Shown here: in pieces, positions 40,854 through 49,713 of the stretch
Layout of the letters: every line of letters starts with the position of its first letter
Numbering within the stretch: position 1 is the stretch's first letter
DNA from: Prevotella sp. UBA2456
Lineage (GTDB): Bacteria; Bacteroidota; Bacteroidia; Bacteroidales; Bacteroidaceae
Direction of reading: 5' to 3'
NCBI GenBank assembly: GCA_002342415.1
Contig: DDPY01000025.1
Span: 113,148 to 177,147 of the forward strand
DNA: 64,000 bases
Notes under the pieces: model-generated
Database searches by the model: none
What the model was told of the DNA's origin: nothing
Seen by the model: the letters and a program-made list of their open reading frames with translations, nothing else
Position numbers and translations under genes: made by a program

Positions 40854-42089
40854 TTATATATTATCCAGTCCGTATTGCTTCAGCCTGCGATAGAGCGTGC
40901 GGTCGCTGATGCCCAGCTCCTGTGCCGCCTTCTTGCGGTTGCCGGCATTGCGCTGGAGCGCCTTTTCGAGTGCCTGGCGGCTCCAGTCGTTGACATTGAG
41001 GTTCTCGACTTCCGGAGCAGGCTCTATATACTCTTCGGCCTCGGCTTCCTCCATCGTACTGGTGACGGCAGCGGGCGACATCGTGGGAATGGTAGGGATG
41101 GTGGGAACGTTCGGCGTGGTAGCCAGATGGCTCCCAGTGCCTTGCACGTCCTCGATCTGTCTCTTCAGCGTGCTGATCTCGCGGCGCATGTCGTTGACGT
41201 TGGAGCGCAGTTCGAACAATATCTTATACAGAATCTCGCGCTCGTTCTCAAACGAACGGTCGCTGTCGCTGCGGATGGTAGCCAGTTGGGTGGTCTCCTG
41301 GTCCTGAGGGATGAATCGCGCCAATAGCTCAGCAGTAATCTGCCGCTCAGGACTGAGGATGCTGATCTGCTCGGTGATATTCTTCAGCTGGCGCACGTTG
41401 CCCGGCCATTTGTAGCGCATGAGCATCTGCTTGGCCTCGTCGGTCAGCACGACCTTGTCCATACGGTATTTCTCTGCCATCTGCATGGCAAAGAGCCTGA
41501 ACAGCAGCACGATATCCTCGCCGCGCTCACGCAGTGGAGGCATCTGTATGGGTATGGAGTTCAGACGGTAGAACAAGTCTTCGCGGAAGCGTCCCTCGCT
41601 GATAGCCCGCTGGATGTTGACGTTGGTGGCCGCTACAATGCGCACGTTGGTCTTTCTGATTTCGGTGCCGCCCACAGGAATATATTCACCCGTCTCCAGC
41701 ACACGCAGCAGTCGGGCCTGTGTGGCCAGCGGCAGTTCACCCACCTCGTCAAGGAACAGGGTGCCCTTGTTGGCAACGCCAAAATAGCCGGGAGAGTCGT
41801 TGATGGCTCCCGTGAACGAGCCTTTCACGTGTCCGAAGAGTTCCGAGTCGATGGTGCCTTCTGGAATGGAGCCACAGTTGATGGCGAAGTATTTCTCACG
41901 CCGGCGTGGCGAGTTGTCGTGAATGACACGTGGAATAATCTCCTTACCCACGCCGCTCTCTCCGACAATGAGTACAGACAAGTCGGTAGGCGCCACCTGA
42001 AGGGCGACGTCCAACGCATGGTTCAAAGCCTCGCAGTTGCCCACGATGCTATAACGCTGCTTGATGCTCTGTAACTCAGAATTATTCAT
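40854..42089 (-). CDS. Sigma-54-dependent transcriptional activator
   Basis: The 411-residue protein starts almost directly with the AAA+ domain: Walker A GESGVGKE, the sigma-54 contact loop GSFTGA (usually GAFTGA), Walker B TLFLDEVGELP, and arginine-finger region. A Fis-type helix-turn-helix closes the protein (NRKKAAQELGISDRTLYRRL). There is no receiver or other sensor domain, so control must come from a partner or from level. A leftward TACCTTTG box lies at 42105-42098. It heads an envelope-biogenesis unit; no clear -24/-12 promoter was found in this window. Confidence 0.94.
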   Translation of the reverse strand: MNNSELQSIKQRYSIVGNCEALNHALDVALQVAPTDLSVLIVGESGVGKEIIPRVIHDNSPRRREKYFAINCGSIPEGTIDSELFGHVKGSFTGAINDSPGYFGVANKGTLFLDEVGELPLATQARLLRVLETGEYIPVGGTEIRKTNVRIVAATNVNIQRAISEGRFREDLFYRLNSIPIQMPPLRERGEDIVLLFRLFAMQMAEKYRMDKVVLTDEAKQMLMRYKWPGNVRQLKNITEQISILSPERQITAELLARFIPQDQETTQLATIRSDSDRSFENEREILYKILFELRSNVNDMRREISTLKRQIEDVQGTGSHLATTPNVPTIPTIPTMSPAAVTSTMEEAEAEEYIEPAPEVENLNVNDWSRQALEKALQRNAGNRKKAAQELGISDRTLYRRLKQYGLDNI

Positions 42090-42144
42090 TTAGCGGGCAA
42101 AGGTACAAAGAAAATCTGACATAATGGCATACTTTGGCAGAAAT

Positions 42145-43260
42145 TTAACTTTCCGCCTCCGTTTTCTTGTTGGACTTGAATACGGCAAAGCGCACTTTCT
42201 CGCCGTCCTCGCGCTTCTCGTGGAAGAGCCGGGGCAGCGGATTTTTCAGGGGCTCGTCGTAATTCTGCCGATTGCGGAACACGTCGATAGCCGTATAGAT
42301 GGCCTGGCGCATGGAGTTCTCGTCGGCCTTGCCCTGTCCGGCAATGTCGAAGGCCGTACCGTGATCGGGCGATGTACGGATGATGGGGAGTCCGGCAGTG
42401 AAATTGACACCGTTGGAGAGTGCAAGGGTCTTGAAGGGAGCCAGGCCCTGGTCGTGATACATGGCCAACACGCCGTCGAAATGGTTATAGGTTGACGATC
42501 CGAAGAATCCGTCGGCAGGGTAGGGGCCAAAGGCCTGTATGCCTTTTTCGGACAGCTCCTCGATGGCGGGTTTGATGATGGTCTTCTCTTCTGAGCCCAG
42601 CACACCGTCGTCGCCGGCATGAGGATTGAGCGCCAGCACGGCGATACGGGGATTGGAGATGCGGAAGTCGCGCTTCAGGCTCTGGTGGAAGATGGTTGCC
42701 TTCTCGACGATTACTTCCTTGTTGATGGCCTGTGCCACCTCCTTGATAGGCAGATGGGTGGTGACGAGTGCTACACGCAGGTTCTCGTCCATCAGTATCA
42801 TGAGTGCCTTGTTGCCTTCGCCCACGCTCGTCTCGATATACTCTGTATGCCCGGGGAACTGGAATTCGGGACTTTGGATGGTGGCTTTGTTGATAGGTGC
42901 TGTCACCAGCACGTCGTAGAGTCCGCTGCGGTAGTCGGTCATCGCCCTGTCGAGTGCTTTGAGTGCTGCCTGACCGGCTTCCTGAGAGGCTTGCCCAAAC
43001 TCTATCTTCACTTCGTCGTCAAAGCAGGTCAGCAGGTTGACGCGTCCGTCGCGGGCTTCCTCGGCCGAGTTGATGATGCTGAAATTGGTCTCCAGTTCAA
43101 GCGCCTTCCGATGGTAGGCTGCTGCCTTGGGCGAACCATAGATGATAGGGGTGCACAGTTCGAGCATCGTGGGGTCGGCAAAGACCTTCAGGATGACCTC
43201 GTAACCTACACCGTTGGTATCTCCGTGCGTGATAGCTACGCGAATTTTTCTTTCTTCCAT
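42145..43260 (-). CDS. pdxA: 4-hydroxythreonine-4-phosphate dehydrogenase
   Basis: This enzyme of the DXP-dependent pyridoxal-phosphate pathway has 371 residues, slightly longer than the roughly 330 usual. It begins RVAITHGDTNGVGYEVI. Metal-binding histidines lie in PGHTEYIE and in YHDQGLAPFK, and TSPDHGTAFDIAG closes the site. It lies 50 bases downstream of rlmN and upstream of the sigma-54 activator. Confidence 0.96.
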   Translation of the reverse strand: MEERKIRVAITHGDTNGVGYEVILKVFADPTMLELCTPIIYGSPKAAAYHRKALELETNFSIINSAEEARDGRVNLLTCFDDEVKIEFGQASQEAGQAALKALDRAMTDYRSGLYDVLVTAPINKATIQSPEFQFPGHTEYIETSVGEGNKALMILMDENLRVALVTTHLPIKEVAQAINKEVIVEKATIFHQSLKRDFRISNPRIAVLALNPHAGDDGVLGSEEKTIIKPAIEELSEKGIQAFGPYPADGFFGSSTYNHFDGVLAMYHDQGLAPFKTLALSNGVNFTAGLPIIRTSPDHGTAFDIAGQGKADENSMRQAIYTAIDVFRNRQNYDEPLKNPLPRLFHEKREDGEKVRFAVFKSNKKTEAES

Positions 43261-43310
43261 TTTCTTATTTCGTTTATTCCGATGTTTTCTGTTTCTTTAG
43301 TATTGTATCG

Positions 43311-44360
43311 TCAGCGTGCTTGTCTGGCTGTGCTTAGCAGACCGCAGGCAGCAAAGATGTCCTGTCCGCGACTGGCTCGAATGGTAGTGAAGACTCCGTG
43401 AGCCGTCAGATAGTCGCGCAGAGACTCCATGCGTTTCTCGTCGGAGGCGGGCAGACTGACGTTGGGAATCTCGTGGAAACGGATGAGGTTGACTCTGCAC
43501 TCAAGTCCTTCGAGCAGTCGCACTATCTCGCGCCCGTAGGTGGGCGTGTCGTTCAGCCCGCCAAAGCAGATGTATTCAAACGAGCAGCGGCGCTGGTGGG
43601 TAAAGTCGTATTGGCGCAACAGCCCGATGGTCTCTTGCAGGGGCATCGCCTTCTCGGCAGGCATCAGTTGTTGGCGCTGCTCGTGAAGGGGTGAATGCAT
43701 GGAGATGGCTACGTGGCATTCGCTCTCGTCGAGAAAGCGCTTCAGCTTGCCCCGCACGCCCACACTGCTCACCGTGATGCGGCGCGGGCTCCACGCTAAT
43801 CCCCAGTCGGCGGTGAGTACCTCGGTGGCTTGCAGCACTGCGTCGAGATTGTCCATAGGCTCGCCCTGGCCCATAAAGACGATATTGGTCAGTTGCTCGC
43901 GCTCGGGCAGGGCCAGAATCTGGTTCAGGATGTCGGCAGGAGTAAGATTTCCTTGCCACCCTTGCTTGCCGGTCTGGCAGAACAGGCAGTTCATCTTGCA
44001 TCCCACCTGACACGAGACACACAGCGTTGCCCGGTCGTGATCGGGTATGAAAACGGTTTCGACAAAGAGTCCCTGGTGGCTTGTTGCGACTGAGTCGCAA
44101 CTGACAGGAAACAGGTACTTGATGGTGCCGTCCTTGGAGCGCTGGCAGTCGATGGGAGGCATGAGTCCTACCTCCAACTCCTCGTCCAGCCGCTGGCGGT
44201 TCTGCTTGGAGATATTGGTCATCTCGTCGATGCTGCCTACACGCTTGCCGTATAGCCACTCTGCCAGTTGCTTGCCGGTGAAGGCAGGCATACCAAATGC
44301 TCCAACCGCACTTTTCAGTTCAGCCAGAGTCATTCCTATCAGTCGTTTTTTCGATTTCAC
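43311..44360 (-). CDS. rlmN: 23S rRNA (adenine-2503-C2)/tRNA methyltransferase RlmN
   Basis: This radical-SAM methyltransferase has 349 residues from GTG 44360. It has the N-terminal accessory domain (GMPAFTGKQLAEWLYGKRV) and the cluster cysteines in CKMNCLFCQTGKQG. Between DGTIKYLFP and GLFVETVFIPDHDRATLC there are about eight extra residues (SCDSVATS), encoded by a 19-bp palindrome. The leftward TACCTTTG box (44372-44365) ends only 4 bases before the GTG, so either the message is leaderless or translation starts at ATG 44333. Confidence 0.95.
   Translation of the reverse strand: MKSKKRLIGMTLAELKSAVGAFGMPAFTGKQLAEWLYGKRVGSIDEMTNISKQNRQRLDEELEVGLMPPIDCQRSKDGTIKYLFPVSCDSVATSHQGLFVETVFIPDHDRATLCVSCQVGCKMNCLFCQTGKQGWQGNLTPADILNQILALPEREQLTNIVFMGQGEPMDNLDAVLQATEVLTADWGLAWSPRRITVSSVGVRGKLKRFLDESECHVAISMHSPLHEQRQQLMPAEKAMPLQETIGLLRQYDFTHQRRCSFEYICFGGLNDTPTYGREIVRLLEGLECRVNLIRFHEIPNVSLPASDEKRMESLRDYLTAHGVFTTIRASRGQDIFAACGLLSTARQAR
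44083..44101. repeat. 19-bp palindrome GTTGCGAC-TGA-GTCGCAAC inside rlmN
   Basis: Perfect 8-base arms identical to those at 13102-13120, with a different 3-base centre. It encodes CDSVAT in RlmN, next to a conserved strand. Confidence 0.88.
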
Positions 44361-44446
44361 GCTGCAAAGGTACGAATAAGTGAATGAAATCCCAAATAAT
44401 TAAAAACTTTTAATGTGAAAAATGCCGATAAGTGGATAAAATAGCG

Positions 44447-44454
44447 TACCTTTG
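44447..44454 (+). promoter_or_regulatory. Putative -7 box (TACCTTTG) of the GT2-HIT-SpoIID gene
   Basis: A consensus box 28 bases before the ATG at 44483; divergent from the rlmN box. No clear -33 TTTG. Confidence 0.6.
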
Positions 44455-44482
44455 TGCCAAATTAGAAATTACAGGTTCTAAA

Positions 44483-47400
44483 ATGATACAAAAAATAGAT
44501 TGTTTCCTTGCCTGTCATGAGGCAGGTGAGGTGTCTCATACCGTCAGACAGTTGGAAAGTAACCTGACGGTGAAAAATGTATATTTGTTAGAGAATATCC
44601 CATTGCAGAGCAGCGAGATGGTGATGCGTGTAGCCGAGCAGGCTGAGGCTCCCTTTGTGCTGTTGGCACTGAAGCCGGTTCCCCTCACTATCGGAGAGAG
44701 GGCGCTGGAACGGATGCTGTTAGCCGCCGTCGACACGGATGCTGCTATGGTCTATGCCGACCGATATACAATGGAGCAGGGACAGCGTAAGTCTCATCCG
44801 GTCATCGACTATCAGGAAGGCTCGTTGCGCGACGACTTCGATTTCGGATCGCTGGTGCTTATCCGTACGTCGCTGTTGCACAAATATGCCACCACAGACC
44901 GCGATCGCGACTACCAGTATGCCGGATTCTACGATTTGCGCCTTTTCCTCAGCCGTGAAGGGCAGCTGTTTCATTTGAACGAGTATCTGTATACGGAAGA
45001 GGAGTTAGACCTTCGGGCCTCGGGCGAGAAGCAGTTCGACTATGTGAATCCTGCCAACCGCGCCGTTCAGATAGAGATGGAGCAGGCCTGCACGGCACAC
45101 CTGAAAGCCGTTCAGGCGCTGGTCGATCCCATGCAGTATCATGAGGTTGACTTCTGCGAACAGGAGTTCGAGTATGAGGCTTCTGTCATCATTCCCGTCT
45201 ACAATCGGACCAAGACTATCAGGGACGCTGTGGAGAGTGCCCTGTCACAGAAGACGAGCTTCAAGTATAACGTGATAGTAGTAGACAACCACTCGACCGA
45301 CGGTACGGGGGAGATTCTTTCCGATCTGTCGCAGCACTATGCCGACAAACTATATGTCATCGTGCCCGAGCGACACGATCTGGGCATTGGCGGATGCTGG
45401 AACGAGGCGGTGTACAGTAGTCGTTGTGGCCGCTTTGCCGTTCAGTTGGACTCCGACGACCTCTACTCGTCACCCAAGACGCTGCAGACGATTGTCGATG
45501 CTTTCTACAGCCAGAAGGCAGCAATGGTGATCGGCTCCTATCGTATGTGCGACTTCGAGCTGAATACGCTGCCTCCGGGAATCATCGACCATCAGGAGTG
45601 GACAGACGAGAACGGTCCCAACAATGCGTTGCGCATCAATGGACTCGGAGCGCCTCGTGCTTTCTTTACGCCCGTTCTGCGCAGTATCGGATTCCCCAAT
45701 ACATCCTATGGCGAGGACTATGCTCTGGGCTTGATGTTCTCAAGGCGCTACCGTATCGGTCGTATTTTCACAGAACTGTATCTTTGCCGTCGCTGGGGCG
45801 GAAATTCCGATGCAGCACTGAGCGTTGAGAAAGTCAATGCCAACAACCTCTACAAAGATCGTCTGCGCACAATGGAGCTGAAGGCCCGCCAGCAGATGCT
45901 ACAAGGTAAGGACGATGTCTTAAGCCAGTCGTCGGTGATGCGCTTCTTCACCCGCCAGTTGCAGACCTGGGACGAGGTGCGCCAGCGCTACCGCCAGTTA
46001 GAGAAGGTGGAGACGAAGGAACTGGTCACCGACAGCTTTACGCTGAAGGCGCAGTGGAATCCGGCTCGCATACAGTCGACGGGAGCCAAGATAGATGCCA
46101 AGTCGATTGCTGAGCGTCCCTGCTTCCTCTGTGCAAAGAACCGTCCTCTGTCCCAGATGCACAGGGTAGTGGACGGACGCTACGAGTTGCTGGTCAACCC
46201 GTTTCCCATCTTACCCGTACATTTCACCTTGCCAACCCTGAAACACCAGCCGCAGCGGATTGCTCCGATGTACGGAGAGATGCTTCGGTTGGCTCAGCTC
46301 AATAGTGACCTCACCTTATTATATAATGGACCTCGCTGCGGAGCGTCGGCACCCGATCATGCCCATCTGCAGGCTGTCAGCAGTGGTCTCTTGCCTCTGC
46401 AAGCCTCGTGGCAGCGACTGTCGCGCAACTTGACGGAGGTGATAAGGAACGGGGACGATGAGGGCATCTGGTATGTAGCCGACTATCCCGCTACCGCATT
46501 TGTCATCAGGAGTCACAGCGTGGAGGAGGGTGAACAACTGTTCCAGCGCCTTTATCGCAGTCTGCCGCTCACCGGCGATACGGACGGAAAGGGCGAGGAC
46601 TGTGAGCCCATGATGAATATCATTGCGTGGCGTGCGGGCGAGGAACTCCTGAGCGTGGTACTGCCCCGTCGCCGCCATCGCCCCAGTTGCTACGAGCAAT
46701 GCATGATTAGTCCGGGAGCCGTCGATATGGGCGGACTGATCATCACCCCTCGCGAAAACGACTTCAGGGCGCTGACAGCCCAGCAGGCTCTCGGCATCCT
46801 GCACGAGGTGTCGCTAACGTCGGAACAGGCTCAGGAGGTGATGGAGAAGCTGCAGCACGAGCACGACAAGGAGTCCCATTTCAAGAACAAGGAACAACCC
46901 ATCGTCAAGGTGGGTATTGCCAGTGGTCAGGAAATACATTTTACCTTGAACGATGCCTATACGGCAAAAGGCGAGACCATCGAGGGAGAACAGACGGTGT
47001 CGTTCTCAGAGGGCGGCATCCTATGGCGGGGAAACCAGTATCGCGAGCTGACGTTTACTCCCCAGCGCCCGACAGCCTCGTTCTCCTTGTCTGATGTCAC
47101 CATCGGAGTCAATTTCCACTGGGAGCGCAAAGAGACCCAGACCTTCTTGGGAACCTTGCGCCTGGTCGTAGAGTCGGAGAAAATCACAGCCATCAACGAA
47201 CTCCCCGTCGAGAAGTATCTGGCTTCGGTCATTTCGAGCGAGATGAAAGCTACAGCAGGACTGGAACTCCTGAAGGCCCACGCCGTCATCTCCCGTTCGT
47301 GGCTGTTGGCCCAGATGAAGCGGCGAGAGGAGAAACAGGAGCAGAAGAACGACTTCTTCTCGTTTATCAAGAAGGACGACGAGCTGATACGCTGGTACGA

Positions 47401-48106
47401 CCGTGAGGATCACACCATCTTTGATGTCTGTGCCGACGATCATTGTCAGCGCTATCAGGGTATCACGAAGCAGACCAGCCAGAATGTCGAGCGGGCCTTG
47501 AAAGAGACCCACGGACAGATATTGTGTGATGGCAATGAAATCTGTGATGCCCGTTTCTCAAAGTGTTGTGGAGGGCGCACTGAGGAGTTCCAGTATTGTT
47601 GGGAAGATACACCCAAGCCTTATCTGGTGAGCGTCGAGGACCCCTTCTGCAATACCAGTGACAAGAATGTGCTCTCGCAGGTGCTGAACGACTACGATCA
47701 GGAAACCAACGACTTCTATCGCTGGACCAAAGAGTACACCGTAGAGGAACTGTCAAAGCTCGTCAATGAGAATCTGAAAGACGACTTTGGCCAGATTACC
47801 GACCTGATTCCCCTGGAACGGGGCAAGAGCGGACGTATCTGGAAACTGAAGATTGTCGGCACCAAGAAGTCATTTACTATCGGCAAGGAACTTGAGATAC
47901 GCCGCGTTCTCAGCGAGTCGCATCTCTATAGTTCGGCCTTCGATGTGGAGAAGACTGCTACCGGTTTCCGGCTGCTCGGTAAGGGTTGGGGGCATGGGGT
48001 AGGACTATGTCAGATTGGTGCTGCCGTCATGGGACAGCAGGGATATACCTACGAACAGATATTGTTGCATTATTATCGCGGTGCAAAAATTAAACAAATA
48101 TATTAA
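44483..48106 (+). CDS. Multidomain fusion: two GT-A-like glycosyltransferase regions, DUF4922 (HIT-like) and SpoIID/LytB domain
   Basis: From ATG 44483 the protein has 1207 residues and no signal peptide. Residues 1-225 look like a degenerate GT-A fold. Residues about 231-460 are a GT2 domain (SVIIPVYNRTKTIRDAVESA, VVDNHSTDG, LDSDDLYSS). Residues about 514-805 match DUF4922, with a histidine-triad-like DHAHLQAVSSG near 623. Residues about 908-1207 are a SpoIID/LytB domain (SSEMKATAGLELLKAHAVIS, FSKCCGGRTEEF, final GWGHGVGLCQIGA). SpoIID enzymes act on peptidoglycan glycan strands, normally outside the membrane; here export is not apparent. The next gene is an AmpG-like permease 9 bases on, so cytosolic muropeptide salvage is a reasonable inference. 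Confidence 0.85.
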   Translation: MIQKIDCFLACHEAGEVSHTVRQLESNLTVKNVYLLENIPLQSSEMVMRVAEQAEAPFVLLALKPVPLTIGERALERMLLAAVDTDAAMVYADRYTMEQGQRKSHPVIDYQEGSLRDDFDFGSLVLIRTSLLHKYATTDRDRDYQYAGFYDLRLFLSREGQLFHLNEYLYTEEELDLRASGEKQFDYVNPANRAVQIEMEQACTAHLKAVQALVDPMQYHEVDFCEQEFEYEASVIIPVYNRTKTIRDAVESALSQKTSFKYNVIVVDNHSTDGTGEILSDLSQHYADKLYVIVPERHDLGIGGCWNEAVYSSRCGRFAVQLDSDDLYSSPKTLQTIVDAFYSQKAAMVIGSYRMCDFELNTLPPGIIDHQEWTDENGPNNALRINGLGAPRAFFTPVLRSIGFPNTSYGEDYALGLMFSRRYRIGRIFTELYLCRRWGGNSDAALSVEKVNANNLYKDRLRTMELKARQQMLQGKDDVLSQSSVMRFFTRQLQTWDEVRQRYRQLEKVETKELVTDSFTLKAQWNPARIQSTGAKIDAKSIAERPCFLCAKNRPLSQMHRVVDGRYELLVNPFPILPVHFTLPTLKHQPQRIAPMYGEMLRLAQLNSDLTLLYNGPRCGASAPDHAHLQAVSSGLLPLQASWQRLSRNLTEVIRNGDDEGIWYVADYPATAFVIRSHSVEEGEQLFQRLYRSLPLTGDTDGKGEDCEPMMNIIAWRAGEELLSVVLPRRRHRPSCYEQCMISPGAVDMGGLIITPRENDFRALTAQQALGILHEVSLTSEQAQEVMEKLQHEHDKESHFKNKEQPIVKVGIASGQEIHFTLNDAYTAKGETIEGEQTVSFSEGGILWRGNQYRELTFTPQRPTASFSLSDVTIGVNFHWERKETQTFLGTLRLVVESEKITAINELPVEKYLASVISSEMKATAGLELLKAHAVISRSWLLAQMKRREEKQEQKNDFFSFIKKDDELIRWYDREDHTIFDVCADDHCQRYQGITKQTSQNVERALKETHGQILCDGNEICDARFSKCCGGRTEEFQYCWEDTPKPYLVSVEDPFCNTSDKNVLSQVLNDYDQETNDFYRWTKEYTVEELSKLVNENLKDDFGQITDLIPLERGKSGRIWKLKIVGTKKSFTIGKELEIRRVLSESHLYSSAFDVEKTATGFRLLGKGWGHGVGLCQIGAAVMGQQGYTYEQILLHYYRGAKIKQIY

Positions 48107-48115
48107 AAATAAACA

Positions 48116-49411
48116 ATGAACAGACACAGAAATCCCTGGTCGTGGATACCGACCCTTTATATTGCCGAAGGATTGCCCAATGTGGTGGTCATGACGGTGG
48201 CAGTTGTTATGTATATGCAGTTGGGCTTGACCGATACCGACATCGCCCTTTATACCGGGTGGCTGGGACTGCCCTGGGTGATCAAGCCGCTATGGAGTCC
48301 CTTTGTCGACCTCTACCGCACGAAGCGCTGGTGGGTGTTGGCCATGCAGCTCTTGTTGGGCTCGTCGCTGGCGGGTGTGGCGTTTACGCTCAATACCCCG
48401 TTCTGGTTTCAGGGCACGATGGCCTTCTTCTTCCTGATGGCTTTCTCCAGCGCGACGCACGATATTGCTGCCGATGGGTACTATATGCTCGAATTGGACG
48501 ATCACCAGCAGGTGTGGTTCGTGGGCATCCGCAACACGTTCTATCGTCTGGCTGTGATCTTTGGCAATGGCGTGCTGATTCCGGTAGCCGGAGTGCTGCA
48601 AGTGATGTTCCGCTATCAGATGGCCTATACGTGGTGCCTGGTCTTCTACGGGTTGGCGGCATTGTTTATTGCCATCTGGCTCTATCACACCTATATCATG
48701 CCCCGGGCCGATGCGGATGCTCCGCATAATACGAACGCCCGTGAGGTGATGCACGGAGTGGTGACAGCGTTTAAGACCTTCTTCCAGAAGCTGCCTCCTC
48801 GCGAGATGCTCTATGCCATGCTGTTCCTGCTCTTCTACCGGTTCCCGGAGGCACTGCTGACCAAGATGAGCGTAACCTTCCTCATGCGTCCCCATTCGGC
48901 AGGCGGTTTGGGACTGTCGCCCCAGGAGTTTGGACTGGCCAGTGGCACAGTAGGTGTGATCGGATTGACGTTAGGTGGCATCCTGGGTGGTATGCTGGCG
49001 GGTCGTGACGGTTTCAAGCGCTGGCTCTGGCCTATGGTATGCGCCATCACATTGCCCGACATCGTTTATGTTTACATGAGCTATGCTATGCCCGAGAATC
49101 TGTTTATCATCAGTTCCTGTCTTTTTGTCGAACAGTTTGGCTATGGCGTGGGCTTCACTGCGCTGACGCTCTACATGCTCTACTTCTCCAAAGGCTCGTT
49201 CCAGACATCCCACTATGCTTTCTGTACGGCGATTTCCTATCTGGGTCTGATGCTCCCGGGTATGTTGTCTGGTTGGATGAAGGATGCCCTGGGCTATCGC
49301 ATGTTCTTTATCATCGTAATGGCGCTCTGTGCCATCACCTTCGCTGTGACCGCTTTTATTAAAGTCGATCCTGATTTCGGAAAGAAAAAGTCAGATGGTG
49401 AGGAATCATGA
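48116..49411 (+). CDS. AmpG-type major facilitator, probable muropeptide or MurNAc permease
   Basis: The 431-residue protein has about 12 membrane segments and AmpG-like motifs: YIAEGLPNVVV, LGLPWVIKPLWSPFVDLY with a following basic loop, and SATHDIAADGYYM. AmpG carries muropeptides from the periplasm into the cytoplasm, and related Bacteroidota permeases carry MurNAc. It is co-transcribed with the SpoIID fusion, which supports a cell-wall recycling role. A weak hairpin follows it. Confidence 0.85.
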   Translation: MNRHRNPWSWIPTLYIAEGLPNVVVMTVAVVMYMQLGLTDTDIALYTGWLGLPWVIKPLWSPFVDLYRTKRWWVLAMQLLLGSSLAGVAFTLNTPFWFQGTMAFFFLMAFSSATHDIAADGYYMLELDDHQQVWFVGIRNTFYRLAVIFGNGVLIPVAGVLQVMFRYQMAYTWCLVFYGLAALFIAIWLYHTYIMPRADADAPHNTNAREVMHGVVTAFKTFFQKLPPREMLYAMLFLLFYRFPEALLTKMSVTFLMRPHSAGGLGLSPQEFGLASGTVGVIGLTLGGILGGMLAGRDGFKRWLWPMVCAITLPDIVYVYMSYAMPENLFIISSCLFVEQFGYGVGFTALTLYMLYFSKGSFQTSHYAFCTAISYLGLMLPGMLSGWMKDALGYRMFFIIVMALCAITFAVTAFIKVDPDFGKKKSDGEES

Positions 49412-49424
49412 AAATAAAAATAGG

Positions 49425-49452
49425 AGCGGCAGAGTTTCACAACCATGCCGCT
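49425..49452 (+). terminator. Possible terminator hairpin after the permease gene
   Basis: AGCGGCA (49425-49431) pairs with TGCCGCT (49446-49452) around a 14-base loop, followed by TCTTACTTTCT; the T run is weak. The rest of the 49412-49713 gap contains only the palindrome and promoter listed next. Confidence 0.4.
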
Positions 49453-49606
49453 TCTTACTTTCTAATGATAGTATTAATAATGGAAAAGAAATCGTTTACT
49501 CTTTCAGCTTGTCATTTTAATTGACGTGGTAAAGATAAGGATTTTTTTTGAAATGGCAAAGGCTTTTATCGTTTTTTTTTACTAATTATGTATTTTTTCT
49601 ACATAA

Positions 49607-49622
49607 ATAGGGAAATCCCTAT
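49607..49622. promoter_or_regulatory. Palindromic site ATAGGGA-AA-TCCCTAT upstream of a lipoprotein gene
   Basis: Perfect 7-base arms lie 18 bases upstream of the -33 box at 49641. The TAGGGA...TCCCTA pattern also occurs in the inverted repeat at 58213-58249. Confidence 0.5.
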
Positions 49623-49640
49623 GAAAAAGAGGTGTTTCCA

Positions 49641-49672
49641 TTTGCAATGAATACAATCATTCAGTACCTTTG
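49641..49672 (+). promoter_or_regulatory. Promoter of the lipoprotein gene at 49714
   Basis: TTTG (49641-49644) and TACCTTTG (49665-49672) with 20-base spacing. Confidence 0.85.
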
Positions 49673-49713
49673 CACCATCAATTTACGAATCATATTTTAA
49701 ATTCAATACTGCT

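Noticed and set aside
42124..42140. A sigma-54 -24/-12 promoter near the sigma-54 activator
   Set aside because: TGGCATACTTTGGCA has GG and GC one base too close and points away from the operon.
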